Of a stretch of DNA of 64,000 bases, positions 40,942 through 51,010 are shown in pieces. Within the stretch, counting starts at the first letter, position 1. Every line of letters starts with the position of its first letter. Under the pieces are notes generated by a model. The model did not search any database. It was not told the origin of the DNA and saw nothing but the letters and a program-made list of their open reading frames with translations. Both the position numbers and the translations under genes were made by a program. The stretch comes from Eretmocerus hayati (taxonomy: Eukaryota > Arthropoda > Insecta > Hymenoptera > Aphelinidae), in NCBI GenBank assembly GCA_029851415.1, contig CM056744.1, forward strand, positions 13,213,268-13,277,267, given 5' to 3'.

Positions 40942-42630
40942 TTCCTCTCTCGCAATATATACACATAACATAACCAACAAAAGGTATATCTTTGTTTATA
41001 ATAACGAGATATACGAATGAAGCAATTATTATAACTATTGGAGTAAGTGTGACAACGAGGTTTGAAAATTGTGCGTACAAGATATATTCAGAAGATATTA
41101 AATGTGTAACTACTCACCCTAAGTCTAAACAAGAAGATGGTATAACACAGCTGGTCCCGAGCGATATTTGAGCTTTTTAGCTCATCACTATTCGCCCGGG
41201 TATAAAACATGGCTAGTTATATTCCAGACGATGACGTGCCTGGATATAATCTATAACTGTATACACCAGCTGGTCACTGATGTTGCTACTGCTGCAGACG
41301 CCAATTTTTGTAATTTTTTCTTTTTTTCTTGTTGTAAAACGCCAACGCAGGCAATAATAAGCACCGCACCACGATTCACTCACTCGCGTAAATTATATAT
41401 ATATATATATATACATATGGAGGTTCCTATTATTACACTATATGTCTCTCGCGCGTGTTTAAATTTTATACATATAAAGAGCGGAATACGGCATCCTCTT
41501 GTTCGAAGAAAATGCTACCGCAGACTGAGCACGCGAAGCAGGCGATTTCTGCTGCGGTTGTCGCTCGGCAAGAGAAAATCAGTGATGCCAATGTGAAAAA
41601 ATGTAAAAAGTGGTGGCAGCACTGAACAGAACGCGATATGTAGCGCGCGCGGGCTTGAAATTCCCGGAAGAATAAATACATTGCCATAAGATCGTTGGGT
41701 GTAAAATGTATGTAGAACGGTGTTCGGAGGTTTGAATTTTAGCCGTTGACGAGAGTGGCGCTTCTTGCGGATTGTTGATGAAGCTATTGCGGAGCGGAGA
41801 AAGTGAATTTGAATTTTGAATTTTTTGTTCTGAAAAATGGAACTCACTGTCTTCGATCAACACATAATGGTTCTGCGATCTTATTGCACACGCTAAAATA
41901 CAATTGACCGACGATGAATTTTATGATGGGAGACTGTTGAATAGCATTTATTCAACGGGAAATATAGATGGGTTGATTTAGAATTCATTATATTAGTACT
42001 GGATTTCATTTCCATCTCAGTCTGTCATGAATCGTTGCAAACTTTCACATCAGAATTCAGAACAATATATTAATAATTCGTGATTTGAGAAAATTCCTCA
42101 GTTGATGCTTCTGAACAAGCTGCAAATTCTTCTTATATTGCGATGTCTTTTCGATCAGTATCATAAAAATCATTTTCCTTCATTCCTGCACATCAAGAGT
42201 CGCACAAGCGTTAACGAAACTGATGAAACTATTTTTTTTATATATACACTTAAAAATGGAAAGTTCAATTTCAAAAATATATGATACTCCGGTCTCGTTC
42301 GTCAAAAATGATGACTCTAATTCAGCTCATTTTGTATTCTTTTCGAGTTTCTCTCATCTTTGCAACAGGAAATTTTTTCCCTAAGTTAAGTGTACATCTT
42401 GTATGAAATTTGATAGAAATTGGGTCAAAATTTGAACCCTTGAAAACACTGGACAACAAAATTTTAGGTCTGAAATGTTTAGGAGAAGACGATTTTCTTG
42501 CGTATTTTTCCTCGTATAGCTAAAAACTGAATGCAACCCAAGATTTGCACCTATGCGTCAAAATTTTTCGAAGATTTTTTTTGAATGGTTTGAGATTTTC
42601 TTAAAAGATTTTTTGTGTACTACATACATT

Positions 42631-44050
42631 AGGGTGGGCCGAAAAATGACTTTTTTTGAGAATCGGTACGGGCTAGTGCGCAAAAGTTTGGTTTCTACAT
42701 GTGGCGGAAGTGAATAAAATTTGCTGAACGCTGAGAAATTAGATTTTAGGTCCCAGCAAGAGCCATCAAGCTTTCATCAAAATTAACGCAGGTTTAAATG
42801 GGAATGTGCCTAATTCGGTACTTTTTACTTCCTAACTTTGCTCGCATTTCTGGCGCATCCAAGCATTTTTCAACGAACTTAAGCTCATTTTAAAGCTTGT
42901 TCCAAATCCTACAAAATGTGCCAAAGTACGCCCGATTCCGATTAACCCGAGCCAATCTATCTCAATTTTTCCATTTCGAGTTTTGAAAGGAGTGAGGCGG
43001 GAGAGGGAAGTCGCTTATTTTCGAATTTTTCAAAACTAATTTATTTTTAGAAAATTTGAGATAGATTAACTCGGGTTAGTCAAAATTGGACGTACTTTAG
43101 CTCATTTTGTAGGTTTTGAAACAAGCTTTAAAATGAGTTGAAGTACGTTGAAAAATGTTCAGATGCACCAGAAATACAAGCAAAGTTTGAAGGGAGAATC
43201 GCCCCATTTTTGGGATTTTTAATAATGATCACTTTTTGGAAAAATTGAGATAGATTGGCTGGAGTTAGTCGAAAGTGGACGTACTTCAGCTCATTTTGTT
43301 GGTTTTGGAACAAGCTTTAAAATGAGCTAAAGTACGTTGAAAAATGCTTGGGTGCGCCAGAAATGAGAGCAAAGTTAGGAAGAAAAAAGTACCGAATTAG
43401 GCACATTCCCATTCAAACCTGCGTTAATTTTGATAAAAGCTTGATAGCTCTTGCTGGGTCCTAAAATCTCATTTCTCAGCGTCCAGCAAAATTTTTTCCA
43501 CATCTATATGTACAAACACAACATTTCCACGCTAGGGCGTATCGATTTTCGAAAAAAGCCCCCTTTCGATCGACTCTGCGTAAAGCACTGTTTTAGGGTG
43601 ATGACAGACAACCCGCTAAAACACGAATCTCATGACACGACGCGACGCGACACCGCCCGACACGGCACCCAATCCATTCTTGTGAACCCGACCATCGATG
43701 GATTTGATTTATTTTCACATTACCAGTCATGATTTATGAAAATGAGTCAAATCCATCGATGATTGAGTTTGCAGGAATAGATTTAGTGCCGTGGCGGGCG
43801 GTGTCGCGTCGCGTCGTGTCGTGAGATTCATGTCGTAGCGGGTTGTCTGTCATCACCCTTACGCACGGTAGTTTTCGTTTACTTTACGCCCAGTCGATCG
43901 AAAAACATATTTCGGTACTCGGGCGTGAAGTTTTTTTACTTTACTCGTGCTAATTTCGACCCTCGCCACGGCTCGGGCCGAAAACAATCACTCGAAAAGC
44001 AAAACCAAACATCCCTCCCTCGAATCGGAAAATACTATTTCGGCCCACCC
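42631..44050. mobile_element. Composite foldback element, about 1.4 kb, with nested repeats
   Basis: The outer ends GGGTGGGCCGAAAAATGAC (left) and, in reverse complement on the right, GGGTGGGCCGAAATAGTAT are inverted repeats preceded by ACATACATT on both sides. Inside, about 42713-42960 is inverted relative to about 43250-43500. A unit of about 140 bp (core GAGATAGATT ... ACAAGCTTTAAAATGAG ... GCAAAGTT) occurs three times: inverted at about 42838-42977, direct at about 43056-43187 and direct at about 43246-43377. A further pair, CGATCGACT...CGTAAA, flanks a nested 263 bp element. No transposase ORF is present. Confidence 0.75.
43596..43858. mobile_element. 263 bp GC-rich miniature element, TTA target duplication
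   Basis: It begins GGGTGATGACAGACAACCCG and ends with the exact complement. The arms of about 120 bp are nearly perfect, including the GACGCGACGCGACACCGCCC core. TTA flanks both ends (43593-43595, 43859-43861). Removing it would restore the flanking inverted sequence of the host element, so it inserted later. A TTA duplication with a tight hairpin fits a Tourist-like PIF/Harbinger MITE (inference). Confidence 0.85.
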
Positions 44051-47000
44051 AAACATACATACCTAAATACGGACAAGACGCGCCTTCGTGAGCTCAGATC
44101 GAAAAGAAGTCTCTGGTCATTTTTTGAGCTTTTGAAGATTTATTGCAAAATCGGTCATCAAATCAGCTGGTGACTCGTTTCGAACGCATTCTAGCCCTCT
44201 ATAACCACTAACCATCGAGTTTTACAGGTCAATATACGTAGGAAGTGATTAATCTGTTATACGCTTGTGGCACGCTACAACGAGCTGCCACCCAGAGCCA
44301 TCAATTTACAAAATTAGCAAAAAAAAGCTGAAATCGTTGTTTTATAAAAAATCAGCTTTTGCGATTAAAAAATATCCTGACGTGTACGCGCACAACTGGA
44401 ATTGGATTCGCTCTCTTCGTCGTAAGATCCAGAAGGAAATCATAATCCTTTGAGGTGGACATTCCAATTGGAAATAGAAATTGAAAATAAACCCATAGTT
44501 AAGTGAAATCAGATGAGAGTTTATTATCGATCGAGATGATTTTAAAAGCATATGAAAGTAGAGGCTGCTGAAAGCTTCGAATCCGTTTCGTAAGTTATTC
44601 CTCGTTGTTTCTAGTCTGAGATAATATGACTGTTCTTCTATACGGGTATGGATCTCTCTTGAAAAATATCGACCAGTCAACGAAAAATCAAGAAAGTATA
44701 CCGAAGCATATTTACTCATATTCGCGCTTAATATGAGCATTTATTGGTTCCTCCTACTATAACCATAACGAAAGATTCAAGAAAAATCATCAATAAATTG
44801 GGTTCTGAAGCCCTTGACTTCTAATTTCAAATGAATTAGGATCTTTTCGGACCATCAACTTATGCCCAAAAGTTAGATCTGATTTTCGACCCAACTCACA
44901 TTATATGAAATTATAGGAAAATTATAGGAATTATAGGAAAATCTCAGGAATTTTTTACTTTTGCTGTCAGGCCACCACCATTTACGCTGTGTGATGTTTG
45001 ATGAGGCCTAAACAGTCGAATTTTCTTCTTCTGAATGCCCTGAATGCCTTGAAGAAGAATACCAAACTTATTGGAAACAATTAGTGGATCTATACAGATA
45101 CTAGAGCCAACCGTGTGCGAAAAAACACCCGAGAATCAAGAAATCGGACGTGTCACTCGGTCATCCTACTCTCAAAATTCGTTAAACTCTCGTGGTTTTG
45201 GCGTAGGACAGCAGATTCTGTGCATATTTCTAATCATCCAAAGTTGTGATTTTTATTTTAAAGGGTGATGTACATCAATGTACTCAGCCCTTGACTCAGC
45301 CGCAACGTAATACGCATTGGACGGTCAGTCACTCCGTTTTGATAATAAATCATTATGCCTGATATTGAGCTTGTACACATAATTTAGCGTATTCTAGAAG
45401 GACTCCGCAATAGATTCATTGTGTTACTTATATAAAAACGAAGTCACCTATTGCAGATTCATGTACATCAACGGGGAAGTTAATAAATCGGACTCATCTG
45501 GAAAGAAATGAGTGCTCGTGATATACATATGGGTATAATCGCGAAAACTTACGTTTGTTTCGGCCCAACTTGGCCGGAGGTATCATATTCTCCAAACTGG
45601 ACTTTTCGTTCTTTATTAGGTGTATACACACGTTAGGTGGTGATGTGGAACATGTTCCTCATTATTAGATATTCTACGACATATACTCACGATGAGGCCC
45701 TAAATTCCACATCTGACATAGATATTTGTGTGTCAGTTCTAATAATTCTGAAATAAACCCACCTTGAATAAAGATGAACAGGCGTGTTCTGAAAACCACG
45801 TCAAAAAATTTATTTAACAGCATCTATGTACAAGTATTCCAAAATTTATAATCTATATAGTTCCGAATGAATCATTATAATGACTACGCATGACAGATAA
45901 AAAGTTAACGGGCTGGGCTACATTGAGTGTCAACCCTTCCAAAATGAATGTTTGAGCTCTTTTAAATATACTTCTAGGTTCTCTTGATACATTTTTGAGA
46001 AATATACTGGCCATACCTAAAAACTGTATTATAATGTCCTTCGAATCTAATTAAGGTGCCCGAAACAATCGAGTGAGTTGTACACATATATCATGCATCC
46101 TTCTTTCATCAGACGCACGATTTCTTTTTTTTTATGCCCTTCCCAACGTCTCTTTGAATCGTTCTCAGCCTCTTCCTGATTGATTTATCTTGCATTGTTT
46201 TCGACTGACTGCATAGAGATTCTTGAAACAAGCGTTTTTCGTGACACTCGCTGATGCATCGTCCTATTAAATTCACTGCCCGATCAATTGAACCTTGAAT
46301 CGAGCATCCCTTTTTTAGCTGATCTGATACCACGATGCGTTTATTTGAGTTAAAAATACATGAGACGATCGTGATACACTAAGAAAGGATTTTGGCCGTA
46401 CTGGAAAAAAATTCTTCGGCTGCGCAAGCTGCAGCCTAACAGTCTTCCACCGAAAGGGCCCCCACTAAATAAACGATGAAAAAAAATTTTTTCTTACTTT
46501 TGAGCAAATCCTGTTAGTTAAGTTGGAGTCTTGGGAAGGATATGATTTTTGTTTTTATAGTCGCTGCATCAGAATTTGTGGATGATGACACTACTAGGAG
46601 TCAGAATTTTGACATAGTCTCAGATTATAATAGAGAAATCCTGAAGAATTTTGATCTGGTACTACGCCCCTTCTCCTCGCCCCACTCACTATTATCCCGG
46701 GATCGCTGTTTCCAAATCCCGGCTTGGTGTCATCCAACGGCGTGAAGATTTTGTGATAAACTCGAAACGATAATCATGGGTGTGTGGAAAAAATTTTGCC
46801 AAGGAATAGAACAACATTTGGACCCATCAGATGAACAGTAAAACCTGCAAATGCCGGAGTGCCCGAATCAGGAATTTTGTCGGGGGAAAAATGAATCCCA
46901 AGGACTAAAAAAACTCGTAAATTCCTGGATGCTCGCGAAAGTTCTGTCAGGGGATATGTCTGAATCCCAAGAAGTAAGAAGGCAATGGAACTCGTACGTA

Positions 47001-47264
47001 AGATGAATGAACCACAAAAATTCTGATGTATATGAAGAATATTGTTGTGATATGGAGTTCAGAAGATTGGACACGAAAATTCCGATATCTGAGAAAAATA
47101 AAGAGATCGAGAAATTATGAGCATGCATGATGGATTACTTGTAATCTTCTGTCATCCAACCGCAAATAATCCATGATTGGATTTGAATACATTACAACAG
47201 ATAGTTTTTCTGAGAAGAGGCGTCTTTCATGTTTTCTGCAATATGCCAGACTGATAAACTCGGT
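44051..47264. other. Gene-free stretch
   Basis: No multi-exon gene recognised. A short direct repeat of ATTATAGGAA units lies near 44891-44940. One minus-strand ORF at 46109-46366 has protein-like composition but no identifiable homology or splice partners; it is discussed as a finding. Confidence 0.45.
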
Positions 47265-47875
47265 CAAAAGAGTTGTCTCCTACTCTCTTCAGTAATAAGA
47301 CAAAAACCCTCGCAAAAACCTATCTAAATGAGGTTTTCCCACGTAATTTTGACTCGCAGAATGAATATTTGACGATTTCTCATGTTGCAAGAAGCCAGTA
47401 TCAACTATAGTTTTACAATAAACCTGAAAATACTCAGGGAATGAGTCAGACGCGTAATTTTCGAGACTAAGAAGGCGTATTTTCTCTCTCATATTCACGG
47501 AAAAATATTTGCAATATTCCAATAACAATATACGAGTCAATCAGGGATTATCTCGAAAATGGCGTTATGAGCAATGTGTGAGCCCAAATTAATCTGTAAC
47601 TAAGTAAGTGTAAACACCTCCCACCGTTAAAAAATGCATGGTATATCCATGCGAGCTCGAAAAATTGCCTCTGATACACCTCATGTAATCGTTTCGAGCT
47701 TTATTACTGCAAAATTGGTCAAATCTAGCTCGCATACAACTGGGAAAATCGCTTTATTATTTTTATTCAGTGAGTCAAGAAGTCAGTACCAAGAAAACCT
47801 CTTTACATAGGTTTTTCTTCTCGTTTTTGTCTTATAAGAGAGAACTCCCCCGAGAACTCCTTCGCCGAGTCAATA
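47265..47875. repeat. Strongly diverged inverted repeat
   Basis: Outer parts align: ATAAGACAAAAAC, then AAAAACCTATNTAAATGAGGTTTTC on the left matches the complement of GAAAACCTCTTTACATAGGTTTTTC near 47797-47821. Further inward only scattered blocks match. Arms are about 200 bp. Confidence 0.45.
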
Positions 47876-48513
47876 AACTTCGACATCATTGGCAGAGAAT
47901 GAGATAGGAACTCTTCTCGAAAAAATCACTTTAGCATCTGAAAAATAGTTCTGACGCCTTGAGAAAAGGGGCTGCGGATTCAGTTTCTGCGTTAAAAAAT
48001 TCATAAATGAATCATACTTATAGTTTCAAGAGTGTGCTATCCCGACGCCAAAATTTTGTTGACCATTTTTGACGGAAAATTACAAAAAAATGTAGATTTT
48101 TTTTTTTAAAACCCTCCGTGGACGGTTTCAGCTCCAATTGAATATAATATTGGTTCATTTTGACACCAAAAACTATATGATTTAGAACAAAAAATAGCGG
48201 GGCTTTCCAAATTCATTAAAACTGGTTCGGGAACAACGCGCGGGAGTTTGTGGTCGACTGTTCTCGAAATCACGCAAAATTCATGAAATTTTCTTGATGG
48301 CGATTCAAAATTCGTATAATTCTCTCAAATTTGTTATAGTCTGCCAAAGTTAGTCTACTTGGATGTACTGAGTTTTATTTTTCAATCATAAATTTATGGA
48401 GAAAGGTATGTACGTGAATAAATGGAATAATGGAATTCAAAATAAAAAAAATTCATCAGCACGAGATCCGAGATCGTTCGACGACCCAACCGATTTTCGC
48501 CATTGGTACTAAC

Positions 48514-48621
48514 CTCTAGATGATTTTTGTGCTTTATGGTGGCTCGCTTTCGTTCTTGTTGGTTGGCGCGTAAATATCGTCCGCACGCGCTGGCAGGATT
48601 CAACTTGAAAACACGGCGCAT
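48514..48621 (-). CDS. Candidate first exon of a gene divergent from RPA2, unknown product
   Basis: I do not recognise it. Read on the minus strand, an ATG at 48621 opens 36 basic codons (MRRVFKLNPASACGRY... ending KHKNHLE) that stop at a GAG|GTTAGT donor-like junction. The exon is CpG-richer than its surroundings and starts only 138 bp from the RPA2 start codon, as in a bidirectional promoter. No downstream exon could be joined in frame, so the product is unknown and the call may be wrong. Confidence 0.35.
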
Positions 48622-48759
48622 ATTTTTTCATCGAAAGTCGCATTAAAAAAAGTCATCTTCAATCAATTTCCTTCATCCAAATCTAAATCGTCTCCTTCAA
48701 GATATTTCCAAAATCCTACGTTGAATCAGTGAAGAAGACAGGATAATAAAATCAGCACA
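48622..48759. promoter_or_regulatory. RPA2 5' flank, possibly bidirectional promoter
   Basis: This is the 138 bp between the RPA2 start codon and the divergent ATG at 48621. No TATA box at a typical position was recognised. Assignment as promoter rests on position only. Confidence 0.4.
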
Positions 48760-50194
48760 ATGTGGAGCAACTTCGACAATTCGGCGCAAAATGAGGGTGG
48801 CTATATGGATTCCAGTGTCGCTGATGGTGGCCAGGGTGCCGACGATAAAGGAAATCTTCGTCGTGGACAAAATTGCGTACCCACAATGATAACACACTTG
48901 ATTCGTCACGGTGATAAGCTAAATGTATGGGGTAGTCCTGTAAAAATGGTCACCTTTGTCGCAATTGTACGCAAATTAGAGGCCCTCAGCACCAAGGTCT
49001 CCTTTGAATTACAGGATGAAACTGGTGAGTGTACAAAAAACTGTGAATTCTTTTTCATACTCTAGCTTATTATCATGCGGGAGAAAATCTTTGAGGTCCT
49101 GCGATGATAATTAGAGTAAATAGAAACCTTCCTTTAACACTGGATTGATGCTTGGTTTACTTGAATTTCATCTGTGCTTGAATCATGAATGGATAAAAAC
49201 ATGGTTGTACTTTGGTTGAACCATGGGCTGTAGACGAATTAATTTATCAGTATGAATTTTTGAATCGCTACAGTCATGAATGTGGGCATTGGAAATCCAT
49301 TTTATTTACTAACATTTCAGTGTGACAATAAGCATCAGAATTGTTGTGATGTTGAAATTGATTGTGACTTTGTTCATCTTTATGATTATGACAGATGATT
49401 TTAAAATATATCTGCCAACATATTTCTCATGCACGAGTCTAAGAGTTCTTATATTATCACCAGAGTTGTTTATATTTTCTAACAGATCTAAATTAGACTG
49501 TCCTATATCATACATTTTTGTGAAATTCATTCTACAGTCTTATGAATAGCTGTATTACGTTTTATTAATTTGATTGCTCTACATTTGGTTTGAATCAATC
49601 AACTGGATCTTGATTATTCAAAAGTGCTCCTATTTATACTCATTCAAAGGGCTGAGATGAACTGATTATCCTTAGTACTGTCTTTCTTATTAATTTGCTT
49701 ATTTCTTTTGTCCAGGTGTTATCAAGGGAATCAAATGGTTGGAGGGAGACAATGCAGTGTATGAATCACCTGTTCAAGTGAACAATTACGCCAGAGTTTA
49801 TGGTACAATGAGAGATCAAAATAGTGAACCATATGTCTTCATAATTAGCATTCAGCCCCTGGAACATTTGAATGAGTTGCTGACTCACTTGATGGAGGTG
49901 ACAGTTATGTGTTTGGAAGCTGAAAAGAGAAATAGTATGGGTGGTGAATCAATTGCCAACGGCACAGCTCAAGATACACCTATGACAAATGGATATGGAG
50001 GCTTGACTGGAGCTCAACAAAAGATACTTGACATAATCAAAGACAGTGATCCTGAGTATGGAGCAGAGAGGGATGCAATCAAGTCGCGAGTTCCTCGTGA
50101 GATAGTCCACAAGGTTGATGAAATCATAGAATTCCTTTCAGCTGAAGGTCATATTTACACCACTAAAACTGATGATTTTTTCAAAGCTATCTAA
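48760..50194 (+). CDS. RPA2: Replication protein A 32 kDa subunit (RPA2)
   Basis: RPA2 is the middle subunit of the heterotrimeric single-stranded-DNA-binding complex that coats ssDNA in replication, repair and checkpoint signalling in the nucleus. There are two coding exons: 48760-49024 and 49716-50194. The intron is GTGAGT...CCAG in phase 1, joining DETG|VIKG, for 247 aa in total, close to the family length. In order: a Ser/Gly/Asp-rich flexible N-terminus (about 1-35, the segment phosphorylated in other animals), an OB-fold (about 40-170, from CVPTMITHLIRHGD through KGIKWLEG and YARVYGTMRDQ), a linker, and a C-terminal winged-helix domain (about 183-247, starting LTGAQQKILDIIKD and ending HIYTTKTDDFFKAI), which binds repair and replication partners. 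The ATG is the first in frame and gives a family-like N-terminus. TONSL, another fork protein, follows on the same strand. Confidence 0.95.
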
Positions 50195-51010
50195 ATTTAC
50201 TCAATCCTTTTGTATGTAAGCTATTCTACCTTGAGATATTTTTATATTGCTCATTATATAATTAATAATACTCATCAAAGTGGTTCTGTCATCAGTATGG
50301 ATCAATTCTCTCTTACAGTATTGATTACTCATGGGAAATTACATGTAAATAATATGAGTCCAAGGAAATGACACATTATCCATGTGTGCTATGCACATTG
50401 TGTACATAAAAATATCAGATATAATCAAATAAATAGCATATCATTTCATGAATCTCTTTTCCTTATTTCAGCTTCTAGAATTTTGTGTAAAACCTGCTAT
50501 TATGTAGACGAATTTTCGTTCTTTTGACAGCTCAGTGTATACATATGGGCCTCTACCGCAGCTTCGATTCCAAAGCCGCGCGATATGATTTGTTCGATGG
50601 TTGTCACTTACATTGGGATACGGTTTCATGAGAAACAGATAATAAGATCAAAGACTTTTGGAAACTTAACTCTTTCCAAAGGTTTTAGGTATATACTTAA
50701 TGTGTTGAAAGATCGAAATCTGTCGAATCGAAGTCGTTCCTCAAAATCGCGCCCAAGATCGAGTGACGAGAGGTTGGGTTTGCGTAGGGTATGAGGTGAG
50801 GTTGGGTATCCGATCAACGACGTGGTTCTGAAATAAAGGCGCGGGAGTATATTAGTGTAGTGAATTCTTCAATTATAATTGTCAATAATGGTGAAGAAAC
50901 ATCTGATTTGTCTGAAAGCTCATCATAGTTGTTGAGAATTCATCTTTTGTTGAATAGAGCAGAGCTACTATGAATGTGCTAGTGGAATGTTTCTGTGAGA
51001 GAGTTCAATG
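50195..51010 (+). other. RPA2 3' UTR and RPA2-TONSL intergenic region
   Basis: This contains the RPA2 3' UTR and, from about 50560 to 50860, a CpG-richer segment (TCGAATCGAAGTCGTTCC and similar) that probably includes the TONSL promoter and 5' UTR. The 69-codon ORF at 50585 overlaps this segment and has no recognised homology. Confidence 0.5.
50428..50433 (+). terminator. Poly(A) signal of RPA2
   Basis: AATAAA 234 bp after the RPA2 stop codon, the first canonical hexamer downstream. Confidence 0.6.

Larger units (their letters stand above)
34284..42630. other. Gene-free stretch, about 8 kb
   Basis: No coding exon could be supported. Simple repeats include CGT at about 36463-36480, CTT near 37220-37238, CAT at 37771-37800 and 39167-39183, CAG at 40763-40782, TA near 40732-40752 and 41395-41414, and GAC at 40911-40941. 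The short ORFs here are mostly translations of these repeats. Confidence 0.5.

Noticed and set aside
41512..41625. Plus-strand ORF starting MLPQTEHAKQAISAAVV in a CpG-richer patch
   Set aside because: Only 37 codons, ends in a stop with no donor, and longer unrelated ORFs run over it on the other strand; nothing selects it as real.
44342..44740. 132-codon minus-strand ORF
   Set aside because: No domain or homology recognised and no splice or promoter context; length alone is within chance for AT-rich DNA of this extent.
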